From Hyphomonadaceae bacterium UBA1933 (lineage in GTDB: Bacteria; Pseudomonadota; Alphaproteobacteria; Caulobacterales; Aquidulcibacteraceae), in contig DDFH01000006.1 of assembly GCA_002337085.1 (NCBI GenBank), positions 959,098 through 1,023,097 on the forward strand: a stretch of DNA of 64,000 nucleotides, written 5' to 3'. The position numbers were made by a program, and so were the translations under genes. A model generated the notes under the pieces. The model saw nothing but the letters and a program-made list of their open reading frames with translations. It was not told the origin of the DNA and made no database searches. Position 1 is the first letter of the stretch. The number at the start of each line of letters is the position of its first letter. Positions 26,074 through 34,538 of this stretch are shown one piece after another.

Positions 26074-26904
26074 ATGAAACATTTTAATACTCTGATAATC
26101 ACGATTTTGCTTTCAATATTTTTTGTGAATTCAGCAACAGCACAGGTTTCACCGCTCGAACAAACATTTGCCGAGCGGGTCGCAATGCGTGAGCTTGATA
26201 AAAGATGCAATCTTTTTACCACATTTGAACGACGCGCGATGAATGCCTTTGTGATGCAGGCGCGCGGCGATATTTTGCGTCAAAATTGGGATATGGAAAG
26301 GGTTAATCTATTAATTAATCAAGCAAAGCAGGGGGTGGCAAATAAACCATGCTCTGACCCATTGGTGCAATCTGAAGCCAATCGCTTGAAAAAGGCGTAT
26401 AATGGCTGGAAGTCGCAATTTATTGTGCAATATCCGGGTGAAAAAAGTTCATGGACCGCATCGCGGGCCGGTGTTGATAATTGGCGTGCCTGGCAAGATG
26501 TTGGCGGTGGGGTAAAGGTTGGTTATGTTTTGGCGCAAAATGGTCTGGCATTTGCGGTTGAAACCAATAATATGTCAATTGCTGGCGCGCGTGTATATCT
26601 TCGTAATAGCTTACGGATTGGCTTGCCAACCCAATCAATGCGCGGCAAACCCGCATTAAGAATTGGCACAGATTCCTATATTGCGTCATATTCAATTGGT
26701 GCGCAAACCAAAAGAAGCGTTAGTAGTAATACAGAAAATGGAAAATTATTTGTTTTTTCCAATGATGTTACGCGCAAAACCGCAACCCTTGATCCCCGCG
26801 ATTATTATGAGGTTGAGTTGTTTGACGCCATGGGGCGCACAACATCTTATGTTGTCGAGGTTGGGGACGTAATCACCGCATTTGCCTTTGGCGCCGAGTT
26901 TTAA
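26074..26904 (+). CDS. Secreted protein, unknown function
   Basis: The protein has about 276 residues from ATG 26074, which opens directly with a Sec signal (MKHFNTLIITILLSIFFV...ATAQ). Further upstream in-frame starts overlap the divergent DUF1491 gene. The mature protein has two Cys (DKRCNLF and KPCSDPL, probably a disulfide), an N-terminal helical part (about 25-120) and a C-terminal part with beta-like alternation. The end of the gene overlaps the convergent histidine kinase gene by four bases. No family recognised. Confidence 0.7.
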   Translation: MKHFNTLIITILLSIFFVNSATAQVSPLEQTFAERVAMRELDKRCNLFTTFERRAMNAFVMQARGDILRQNWDMERVNLLINQAKQGVANKPCSDPLVQSEANRLKKAYNGWKSQFIVQYPGEKSSWTASRAGVDNWRAWQDVGGGVKVGYVLAQNGLAFAVETNNMSIAGARVYLRNSLRIGLPTQSMRGKPALRIGTDSYIASYSIGAQTKRSVSSNTENGKLFVFSNDVTRKTATLDPRDYYEVELFDAMGRTTSYVVEVGDVITAFAFGAEF

Positions 26905-28127
26905 TTTTTTGGCAATTCAACCAAAACTTTGGTGCCTTTGCCGGGGGCTGATGAAAAGCTTAGTTTGCCATTATGAAAATCAACCAGCTTTTTAACAAGG
27001 TTAAGGCCAAGGCCTGTGCTGCGGGTGTTTTGCGGATTGTCTTCACCCGATACATATGCTTCGGTAATATGTTTTAATTCTTCGGCATCCATGCCTTTGC
27101 CAGTATCGCTTACCTCAATCCATATTTTATCATCATTACCAAAGCATGATAAATTTATTTGCCCGCCTTGGGGGGTGAATTTAATGGCGTTGGAAATCAG
27201 GTTTAAAATAATTTGCCGCACCGAACGGGCATCACATTTTGCAATTAACTCGCCAATGCCATAAAAATTAAGGTTCACGCCTTGGCGGCCTGCGTTTTCT
27301 TTCAACAATGAAATCGCGCTTTTGCAAATTTCGACTAGATTATTTTCGGTGAAATTAAGGTTATATTTGCCCGCCTCAATTTTTGACATATCAAGAATAT
27401 CGCCAACTAAATCGAGAAGGTGATTGCCGCTTTGTTGGATATAGCCAAGATATTCTTTATATTTGGTGTTTAATGGCCCAAAAACCTCTTCTTGCATGGT
27501 ATCGGCAAAGCCAAGGATTGCATTCAAGGGGGTTCTTATTTCATGGCTCATTTCCGCGAAATATTGGCTTTGATTACTTGGCTTTTCGATAATTTCTTTG
27601 CGCACAATTTCTTGTGGCACAAGATTTGTATTTGTGGTTTTAATGAAAAATAGGCGCAAGGTTAAATATGATGAATAAATTATAACTAGCCAAATCGCCC
27701 AATCATAATAAGCTGCACCAATTAATTTTCCCCATAAAAATGAGTAAATGGCAAGAATTATGGCAACTATAAATGTGCTAATGATGCCGACAAACTTTGA
27801 AATATCGTAATTTAATGCCGCAAGTATTATCCAGACGCAAACAATTCCGGTAACGCCCCCAAGGCCGCCATAAATCGCACCAAGGAAGATTGCCGCAGCG
27901 GCAACAAGAAGCAAAATTACTTGTTTTTTTACGTTGAAAATGGCGAAAATTATTGAAAGAAAAATTAGCGCGGCCGAATAATTAATAATATCGCGAAAGA
28001 AAACATTGCCTTTATTGAATGCAATATTCAAAGCTATGAAAACGGCAATAAAAATTGCCCCGCCAATGTCGATTACCATTGGCAGACCAAAACTTTTTTT
28101 ATTGGTTGCGTTTTTGCTTAATTCCAT
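26901..28127 (-). CDS. Membrane sensor histidine kinase
   Basis: The 408-residue protein has about six hydrophobic segments in residues 15-165 and no visible periplasmic domain. HisKA follows with the phosphoacceptor His in FAEMSHEIRTPLNAILGF (about 190-207). The HATPase_c domain has the N box (LNLISNAIKF), the G1 box DTGKGMD and the G2 box STGLGLNLVKKLV. No response regulator gene is adjacent, so it is an orphan kinase. The membrane-embedded input resembles PdhS/DivJ-like kinases only in general architecture. The signal is unknown. Confidence 0.9.
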   Translation of the reverse strand: MELSKNATNKKSFGLPMVIDIGGAIFIAVFIALNIAFNKGNVFFRDIINYSAALIFLSIIFAIFNVKKQVILLLVAAAAIFLGAIYGGLGGVTGIVCVWIILAALNYDISKFVGIISTFIVAIILAIYSFLWGKLIGAAYYDWAIWLVIIYSSYLTLRLFFIKTTNTNLVPQEIVRKEIIEKPSNQSQYFAEMSHEIRTPLNAILGFADTMQEEVFGPLNTKYKEYLGYIQQSGNHLLDLVGDILDMSKIEAGKYNLNFTENNLVEICKSAISLLKENAGRQGVNLNFYGIGELIAKCDARSVRQIILNLISNAIKFTPQGGQINLSCFGNDDKIWIEVSDTGKGMDAEELKHITEAYVSGEDNPQNTRSTGLGLNLVKKLVDFHNGKLSFSSAPGKGTKVLVELPKN

Positions 28128-28262
28128 TTTCTTTCAATTGTCTAGTATATAGATAAATATTGGCGTGGTCGCGCCATTTCCCTTAATTGGCGAGAAAAAA
28201 CTGCAATTAACGGATTGTGTTTGCAATTCTCGCTTTATAAGGGTTAGGGAATAGGAAAGAAC

Positions 28263-28685
28263 ATGTCTGAAGTTGCTGAACGTATCGAAGAATTAAAAGG
28301 CGAATTTGAATTCCTTGATGATTGGGAAGATCGCTATCGTTATATTATTGATATTGGCAAAGACCTTGCCCCTTTATTGCCTGCGCAAAAGAATGATGAA
28401 ACCAAGGTTCGTGGCTGCACCTCACAAGTTTGGCTGATTATGGAAAAAGATGCCGCAAACGGCAATTTGGTTTTTCATGGTGAAAGCGATTCAACCCTTG
28501 TTCAAGGATTGGTTGGGGTTTTAATCCGTATTTATTCAAATGCAAAAGCATCTGATATTGCCGCCATTCCACCGGAAAAGGCGCTTGCAGAATTGCAATT
28601 ATTTGATGCTTTATCGCCAAGTCGCGCCAATGGCCTAAAATCTATGGCAAAAAAAATCACCGAATTTGCAATAGCTAATTCTTGA
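28263..28685 (+). CDS. sufE: SufE-like cysteine desulfurase activator
   Basis: SufE accepts persulfide sulfur from SufS for Fe-S cluster assembly. The 140-residue protein has the signature around its active cysteine, TKVRGCTSQVWL at about 48-59, plus FEFLDDWEDRYRYIIDIG and a C-terminal LSPSRANGLKSM. It is apart from any suf cluster in this window, as is common in alphaproteobacteria. Its end overlaps the convergent DnaA-domain gene by 11 bases. Confidence 0.94.
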   Translation: MSEVAERIEELKGEFEFLDDWEDRYRYIIDIGKDLAPLLPAQKNDETKVRGCTSQVWLIMEKDAANGNLVFHGESDSTLVQGLVGVLIRIYSNAKASDIAAIPPEKALAELQLFDALSPSRANGLKSMAKKITEFAIANS

Positions 28686-29034
28686 GATTTGCGGCGGGCG
28701 GAATTTCATTTAAAAGCCGTTCGATATTATCAAGATAATTATCAAAATCAGCTTCATCGCGCTTGTCCTCAATTAGGTTGCAGGCGTATGAAACCGTGGT
28801 TCTATCGCGACCAAAGGCGCTTGCCACACGGTTAATGCTAATACCAAAGCCGACATGGGTAAGATACATTGCAATTTGTCGTGCAAAGGCGCTTTGCGGA
28901 TTGCCGCGCGTTGGCGCAATTATGTCGTCTTTTATGCCATTAGAAAAAGCGATGATTTCACTTACGACACGGACAATTGCCATGTCTTTTTCAACTTCAG
29001 CGATTTTTTCTTTTCGGGATATTCGATTATTCAT
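28675..29034 (-). CDS. Stand-alone DnaA domain-IV (DNA-binding) protein
   Basis: The 119-residue protein corresponds to the C-terminal DNA-binding domain of DnaA with no AAA+ part. It shows ARQIAMYLTHVGFGISINRVASAFG and GRDRTTVSYACNLIEDKR, equivalent to the DnaA signature with His replaced by Arg (GRDHTTV). This helix-turn-helix reads DnaA boxes in DnaA itself. Small proteins of this type occur in alphaproteobacteria as putative regulators. A PAS_5 protein and a DUF2336 protein lie upstream on the same strand. Confidence 0.86.
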   Translation of the reverse strand: MNNRISRKEKIAEVEKDMAIVRVVSEIIAFSNGIKDDIIAPTRGNPQSAFARQIAMYLTHVGFGISINRVASAFGRDRTTVSYACNLIEDKRDEADFDNYLDNIERLLNEIPPAANLKN

Positions 29035-29128
29035 TTTATGCTCTTTTAAAAATCAAGAACACAAAATTAAACAAAGCTTATTATTGTTGTTACTGTTATA
29101 AAGAACAGGTGGTTTTTGACAGCTTTGA

Positions 29129-29599
29129 TTACGCGCTACGTTTAAATTGCATTGCCCAAACCGGTGCGCGTGTGCCGCCAATGCATAAATCAAGGCCGAT
29201 AACCGAATTAACAATTCCATTTTCACCTAGAGGCAGGCGAAGCCAATGGCGCTCTTGCCCGTGGCGCGAGATGGTTTGAATTTCTGCACAGCCGCATTCA
29301 GGGTTTTTACTATTGATAATTTCTTCAATCGTATCAATAGAGCCACAAAGACCACGTTTTAAAAGCGTTTCTTTGGGGTCAGAGCTAAAGATGTCGCGCA
29401 GGTTAGAGCCAACGACGCGCACTTTGTAATTTTCGTTATCTGTTGCTTCTATTAACGAAATAAACGGTAATAATGGCCCAAATCCACATGGTGAGAAGGT
29501 TTTACGACTTGGCATATCTTTGCCTGCCGCAGCCATGCGCCACACATCAAATAAAAACCGCTGTTCGTCCAAAACCAATCTGGATCTAAAGTTTTCCAC
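29129..29599 (-). CDS. PAS_5-type sensory domain protein
   Basis: The 156-residue protein starts at GTG 29599, seven bases after GGGG. It has the PAS_5 pattern of alphaproteobacteria (RFLFDVWRMAAAGKDMPSRK, FGPLLPFISLIEATDNE, YKVRVVGSNLRDIF) and no output domain. It may bind a ligand or partner and signal through another protein. It sits between the DnaA-IV protein and the DUF2336 protein on the same strand, with a perfect 16-bp palindrome 170 bases upstream. Confidence 0.82.
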   Translation of the reverse strand: MENFRSRLVLDEQRFLFDVWRMAAAGKDMPSRKTFSPCGFGPLLPFISLIEATDNENYKVRVVGSNLRDIFSSDPKETLLKRGLCGSIDTIEEIINSKNPECGCAEIQTISRHGQERHWLRLPLGENGIVNSVIGLDLCIGGTRAPVWAMQFKRSA

Positions 29600-29768
29600 T
29601 GCAAGCCCCTAAAGTAGAATCCGTGTTTTATTTGTATTGCCCCAATTGCTAAAAACGCATTTTTGATTTGTTTTTAACCGAGAATCAGTATCGGTGATTT
29701 GGGTGGGTGTGCGCAAGAGTCTAAATGCTAATAAAGTAATAATTTTTATATTTTTACTGCATTTTGTC

Positions 29769-29784
29769 GTTTCGATATCGAAAC
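29769..29784. promoter_or_regulatory. Perfect 16-bp palindrome, candidate operator
   Basis: GTTTCGATATCGAAAC is fully self-complementary. It lies in the 265-base spacer between the DUF2336 gene (stop at 29865) and the PAS_5 gene (start at 29599), both on the minus strand, where the PAS_5 promoter should be. The binding protein is unknown. Confidence 0.5.
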
Positions 29785-29864
29785 AATCCCTAATCTATCT
29801 TATTGATAATATTGGACAAATAAAAAGTATTTTTTGTCGATTATGAATACTATATCTATGTTAG

Positions 29865-31106
29865 CTAATTACCAAACACTAATCGCGAAGTCTTCATAGA
29901 TGTAGAGAAATCGAGGTTTTCATCTTGTTCCATTTGGCTTGCAAGAATTGGTGACATCGCAGATGTTAATGACCAATTCCAATAACGAAGAACGGTTTGC
30001 GCGCAATTTATTGACAATGTGTCATAAACCAATGATGCGCGGGCAAAGGCATCCGGTTCGTCTGGATTGTCATTTATCGGGCGATCCATTCCTTTCCATA
30101 GCATACGCAAATGGCGGCGTTTAAGTCCGGTCGCTTTACATAAAACTGCAACCGGCTCGCCGGCAGGGTCGGTAAAGATTTGTGCGCCACAAGCAGGCTT
30201 GATACCCGCAAGGAATGAAATTTCCCTGATTGTGTCAAGGTTAAAGTCTACTTCGAATGCTTCGACGGCCGCTTCGAGAGAGGCGAAGGGTGATTTTTCA
30301 ATTGCCGCACGGTTTCTTTGACGACGTTCGATAAATTGCAAGCTTTTGCGAACCAAAGCATCTTGCCAATTATCTGCCGCAGCGCGCGCGTAAATATCTT
30401 GTGCCGCATCAAGTAGGGTAAGTCTTTCAACCGCAAAGCGTTGTAAAATACGTCTTCTATCCTCGGAATTTGCCCACCAAAACATAGTAAAACCATGTGA
30501 CGGGCGTAACTCTGGGCGTTTAAGTAAATAGGTTACCAATTCGGTATAAGATTTTGACATTGCGGTCAAAGTTTCGACCGCAGTATTGGCAAGGCGCGCA
30601 CCTTCATTGCGTAAAAGGGCAATGCATACGTCAAGCTCGCCAAATTCAACTAATACGTCGCTTACTACTTCATTGACGCTTTTGCGCTGTGCGATAAGGA
30701 TGCGATGTTCGGAACTGACGGTTGGCGATTTGGCACAGGCGATTAAATCCGAATCATTAAATGCGTTTGAAACCTGCAAAAGCGGGCGTGCAACTTCTAT
30801 CTCATTACGCGATAAAAAGCGAAGCAAAAGAGGGTGGGCGTCAACAAGTTGTGAAATACGTTTGGAGCAACGGACACGGGTTTGTAAATCAACATCACGC
30901 AGCATTTCAATCAGCAAATCCGCAGCCATATGGCGTTCTTGCGGGGAAATGCGCGACGATGGCAAGCCAACAACATCCTGTAAGCGGCGAAATAATAGTC
31001 CACGAGTACGCACCATTGAGAGATTAGTATCGTCAATGAAGCTGAAACCCTGTGCTTGGGATTCATTTAATTCTTCTTGGATTATCTGCTGCATACCATT
31101 TACCAT
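29865..31106 (-). CDS. DUF2336 domain protein (second copy)
   Basis: The 413-residue helical protein has DUF2336 landmarks: RISPQERHMAADLLIEMLRDVD, LLRFLSRNEIEVARPLLQVSNAF, VLVEFGELDVCIALLRNEGARL, LKRPELRPSHGFTMFWW and a C-terminal LKRRHLRMLWKGMDRP. It aligns in layout with the 12170-13288 protein but has a longer C-terminal part. It lies upstream of the PAS_5 and DnaA-IV genes on the same strand. Role unknown. Confidence 0.86.
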   Translation of the reverse strand: MVNGMQQIIQEELNESQAQGFSFIDDTNLSMVRTRGLLFRRLQDVVGLPSSRISPQERHMAADLLIEMLRDVDLQTRVRCSKRISQLVDAHPLLLRFLSRNEIEVARPLLQVSNAFNDSDLIACAKSPTVSSEHRILIAQRKSVNEVVSDVLVEFGELDVCIALLRNEGARLANTAVETLTAMSKSYTELVTYLLKRPELRPSHGFTMFWWANSEDRRRILQRFAVERLTLLDAAQDIYARAAADNWQDALVRKSLQFIERRQRNRAAIEKSPFASLEAAVEAFEVDFNLDTIREISFLAGIKPACGAQIFTDPAGEPVAVLCKATGLKRRHLRMLWKGMDRPINDNPDEPDAFARASLVYDTLSINCAQTVLRYWNWSLTSAMSPILASQMEQDENLDFSTSMKTSRLVFGN

Positions 31107-31216
31107 TGCTTGTATAATATGCAGATAAAAGATTAATAAAATGTATCAGCAATAGAAAAAGCGCAGCATCTATAAAGTTCTAGTAAATAAATACTGCGCT
31201 ATTGATAAATATTTGA

Positions 31217-32992
31217 TTAAATAGAATAATCATACTCGTTTATGCCACGATTTCCGATTTTTATCTTTTCACATAGCGAAATTACAGACGGAAGTATATT
31301 GGCAAAATAGAAATCACAAAGTGCAGATGCGTTTTTGAAATTGTGATTAATTGGTCCGGTTGCGGCGTTATTTTTGCCTTTAAGCAATAATGCGGCACCA
31401 AGAACTGTTCCTGCGGCTTCAAGGAAATAATTTGCGGCAATAAGCGCGCTTTGCATTCCATCACCTGATTGCCATTGTATAAGCAATTTTGCCACCTCAT
31501 CCAAATTATCCAAGGCAGCAAGCAATGCAGTCTTATGTTCCGCAGAACTTGCGGCATCATTGGCGATAGAAGTGATAATTTCACTTATATAACCAAAGCC
31601 TTGTCCTTTATCGAATGCAAGTTTGCGTCCGATTAAATCAATCGCCTGAATAGAGTTTGTGCCTTCATAGATTGGCGCGATACGGGCATCGCGCAAATAT
31701 TGCGCTGCACCAGTTTCTTCAATAAAGCCCATACCGCCATGCACCTGCACCCCAAGAGATGCATTATCAACACCAATATCGGTTGAAAATGCCTTGGAAA
31801 TTGGGGTTAAAATCCCCTCAATGCTTGTCCATTTTGCCTTTTCATCACCTTCTAGGCACTCTTTCATATCAATCGCAAAAGCATTTAAATAACAAATGCC
31901 ACGTGCAGCCATGGTTTTGGCGTGCATGGTAAGGATTGATCGCTGAATATCAGGGTGTTTGATGATTGGTGATGAGGTTTCGGTGTCACCCAATGCCTTA
32001 CCTTGACGGCGATCATGGGCATAAGATTTTGCCTTTTGCAATGCCGCTTCGGAAACTGAAACGCCCTGTAAACCAACATTAAGACGCGCATTATTCATCA
32101 TGGTGAACATGCAGCGCATACCCGCATTTTCACCACCAATAAGATAGCCAATTGCACCTTTTTCATCACCCCAAATACCTTCACCATATGCCATAACGCA
32201 GGTTGGTGACGAATGGATACCTAATTTATGCTCAACCCCAATTGGGCCGGCATCGTTACGAATGGTATAATTGCCCGCCGCATCTTTTAGGAATTTTGGA
32301 ACGATAAAGAGCGAAATCCCTCTTGTGCCAGCCGGTGCATCGGGAAGGCGCGCCAATACAAGGTGAATGGTATTTTCGGTTAAATCATGGTCTCCCCAAG
32401 TAATGAAGATTTTTTGACCATAGATTTTATAGGTTCCATCGGCTTGCGGAATTGCCTTGGTAGTTAATGCGCCAACATCTGAACCAGCTTGTGGTTCAGT
32501 AAGGTTCATTGTTCCAGTCCATTCGCCGGTTAAAAGCTTTTCAAGATATTCGGCTTTTTGCTCATCTGAACCGTGGGCATTAATTGCCTCAATCGCACCC
32601 GCAGTAAGCATTGGGCAAAGGCTAAATGCCATATTTGCCGAACCGATGGCCTCGTTAATGGCAAGGCCGATGGTGCGCGGCAAACCCATGCCGCCAATTT
32701 CGGCATCGAATGCAGCACCCTGCCAGCCGCCTTCAACAAACGCCTTATAAACAGGGCGAAGAATTTCTGGAACCACAACTTTTTTCTCATCGCTTAGTTT
32801 TGCGCCAATTTGGTCACAAGTACGGTCGGTTGGGGCGATAACTTCATCGGCAAATTTGGCGGCTTCATCAAGGATTTGCACCCAAAGATCCGTATCAAAT
32901 TCTGCGAATTTTGGCTGTTCAAGTAAATCTTGAACCTGAATTACAGAATTAAGACAATATAGCATGTCATTAAGTGGCGTTTTATATGTCAT
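31217..32992 (-). CDS. Acyl-CoA dehydrogenase, DmdC/AidB-like large form
   Basis: The 591-residue FAD-dependent enzyme is of the larger acyl-CoA dehydrogenase class with an extra N-terminal segment and a C-terminal tail domain. It shows TGTMNLTEPQAGSDVGAL (FAD/substrate signature), KIFITWGDHD, the NNARLNVGLQGV helix, and VQVHGGMGFIEETGAAQYLRD followed by YEGTNSIQAIDL. It resembles 3-methylmercaptopropionyl-CoA dehydrogenase (DmdC) and related fatty acyl-CoA dehydrogenases; the exact substrate is not decidable. Electrons would go to ETF and then to the ETF-QO encoded at 51521. Confidence 0.88.
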   Translation of the reverse strand: MTYKTPLNDMLYCLNSVIQVQDLLEQPKFAEFDTDLWVQILDEAAKFADEVIAPTDRTCDQIGAKLSDEKKVVVPEILRPVYKAFVEGGWQGAAFDAEIGGMGLPRTIGLAINEAIGSANMAFSLCPMLTAGAIEAINAHGSDEQKAEYLEKLLTGEWTGTMNLTEPQAGSDVGALTTKAIPQADGTYKIYGQKIFITWGDHDLTENTIHLVLARLPDAPAGTRGISLFIVPKFLKDAAGNYTIRNDAGPIGVEHKLGIHSSPTCVMAYGEGIWGDEKGAIGYLIGGENAGMRCMFTMMNNARLNVGLQGVSVSEAALQKAKSYAHDRRQGKALGDTETSSPIIKHPDIQRSILTMHAKTMAARGICYLNAFAIDMKECLEGDEKAKWTSIEGILTPISKAFSTDIGVDNASLGVQVHGGMGFIEETGAAQYLRDARIAPIYEGTNSIQAIDLIGRKLAFDKGQGFGYISEIITSIANDAASSAEHKTALLAALDNLDEVAKLLIQWQSGDGMQSALIAANYFLEAAGTVLGAALLLKGKNNAATGPINHNFKNASALCDFYFANILPSVISLCEKIKIGNRGINEYDYSI

Positions 32993-33114
32993 TTTACCCT
33001 CTATTTTATTTTAATCTTGAAACTTTGCGACTTTTAATTTTTAAAGTCGTCTATCACACAAATATGCTGCACCGCAAAGAAAAAAATGTAGCTTTTTGCT
33101 AATATAATAGTCTT

Positions 33115-33129
33115 ATTACGCAACGTAAT
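33115..33129. promoter_or_regulatory. Inverted repeat upstream of the acyl-CoA dehydrogenase, candidate operator
   Basis: ATTACG-CAA-CGTAAT (33115-33129) lies 123 bases before the acyl-CoA dehydrogenase start, in a 302-base AT-rich spacer (32993-33294) with no other evident feature. TTACG...CGTAA sites resemble those bound by MerR-type LiuR regulators of branched-chain acyl-CoA catabolism. That identity is a guess from the pattern. Confidence 0.35.
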
Positions 33130-33294
33130 TTATACAAAATTGACACGCTAAATGACGAAAATCTTATTTTGGTATGCGTTTTTATATGTCAGCTAAAAAT
33201 CTTTAAAAGATTGACTAATTGTTTCTTTATTTTAATTTCGGCTTTAATGATAGAAAATCGCAATAAAGTGATTTAACTATGCTTGGAGAAAAAA

Positions 33295-33966
33295 ATGATA
33301 CGCACAAAAATTTTAACATTTTCTGCTGCTGCACTTGCCATTTCGACACTTGGCGGTTGTGTTATTACCGATAATTCACAGGTTGTAAGCTCTGTGGTTT
33401 CTGCACCAACCGAAATTTCGCCGATTGCATCAACTGCGGCAAATCTAAAAGAACAGCCATCAGGTACTTATGAAATTGAACCAACCCACTCAAAAGTTTT
33501 TTGGCGTGTGACGCATATGGGCTTTTCAAACTACACAGCGGCATTGAACAAGGTTTCAGGCACGCTTAATTTTGATAGTTCAAATGTAACCAATTCAAAA
33601 GTTGATATTACAATTGATCCAAATGTTGTTGATACTGGTAACCCTGCTTTTGATAAAGAAATTGCTGATTTATTCTTTGAAACCGGAAAATACCCAACCA
33701 TTAAATTTGTTTCAACTTCATTGGTTAAAACTGGCGATGTAACTGGCGCGTTGACCGGCAACCTTACTTTCCACGGCGTTACCAAACCTGTAACCTTGCA
33801 GGTGAAATTTAACGGTGGTAAGATTCACCCAATGCGCGGTGTTCAGGCAATGGGTTTCTCTGCCGTTGGCAGCTTTAAACGTTCTGATTTTGGGGCGGAT
33901 AAATATGTTCCAATGGTTGGCGATGAAGTAAACCTTATTATTGAAACCGAATTCTTGAAAAAATAA
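33295..33966 (+). CDS. YceI-family lipocalin-like lipoprotein
   Basis: The protein has about 223 residues. ATG 33295 is chosen because GGAG at 33285-33288 lies six bases upstream. The signal peptide ends in a lipobox L-G-G-C at about 20-23. The YceI domain (about 55-223) has GTYEIEPTHSKVFWRVTHMG, LTFHGVTKPVTL and the closing FKRSDFGADKYVPMVGDEVNLIIETEF. YceI proteins bind polyprenyl chains or amphiphiles in a barrel. First gene of a three-gene YceI-b561-YceI operon (gaps of 17 and 12 bases). Confidence 0.88.
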   Translation: MIRTKILTFSAAALAISTLGGCVITDNSQVVSSVVSAPTEISPIASTAANLKEQPSGTYEIEPTHSKVFWRVTHMGFSNYTAALNKVSGTLNFDSSNVTNSKVDITIDPNVVDTGNPAFDKEIADLFFETGKYPTIKFVSTSLVKTGDVTGALTGNLTFHGVTKPVTLQVKFNGGKIHPMRGVQAMGFSAVGSFKRSDFGADKYVPMVGDEVNLIIETEFLKK

Positions 33967-33983
33967 AATAATAAGAGGCGATA

Positions 33984-34526
33984 ATGACAGAAGTTCAGGT
34001 TAAACGTTATAATTTTGTTGCGATGCTTTTGCATTGGGCAATTTTTCTATTGCTTATTTATGCGATTTACCTTGGCTGGTCCACTGAATCCTTACCTAAG
34101 GAAAAAGTGCGCGAAGTTATGCAAATCCATAAAAGCGTTGGCTTAACCATTTTGCTTCTGTCATTATTCCGCCTTGCATGGCGTATCATGAACCCACCGC
34201 CACCATTGCCACCAATGCCACGCCGTGACCAGATTATTATGGCGGCAACCCATCACAGTTTATATTTGTTGATGATTGGTATTCCGTTGATTGGTTGGGT
34301 TATGATTTCTTCTAGCTCTTTCAAATTCCCAACCAAATTTTGGGGAACTTTTGAAATTCCATTATTGCCGCTTACTGGCATGGAAACAGTGCATCATGTA
34401 ACTGAATTCCTTCATAGCAAATTGGTTTGGGTTGGCATTGTTCTTGTGGCATTGCATTTTGCTGCCGCGCTAAAACATCAATTTGTTGATAAAGATAATC
34501 TTATCAAACGCATGCTGCCTTTTTAA
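33984..34526 (+). CDS. Cytochrome b561-type membrane protein
   Basis: The 180-residue, four-helix di-haem cytochrome b is of the CybB type. Candidate haem ligands are H in AMLLHWAIF (about 13), H in MQIHKSVGLTILLLSLFRL (about 50), H in AATHHSLYLL, and H in VALHFAAALKHQFVDKD near the C-terminus. It would carry electrons between the quinone pool and a periplasmic partner. Its position between two YceI genes is a known association. Confidence 0.9.
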   Translation: MTEVQVKRYNFVAMLLHWAIFLLLIYAIYLGWSTESLPKEKVREVMQIHKSVGLTILLLSLFRLAWRIMNPPPPLPPMPRRDQIIMAATHHSLYLLMIGIPLIGWVMISSSSFKFPTKFWGTFEIPLLPLTGMETVHHVTEFLHSKLVWVGIVLVALHFAAALKHQFVDKDNLIKRMLPF

Positions 34527-34538
34527 ACAGGTTTTAAA

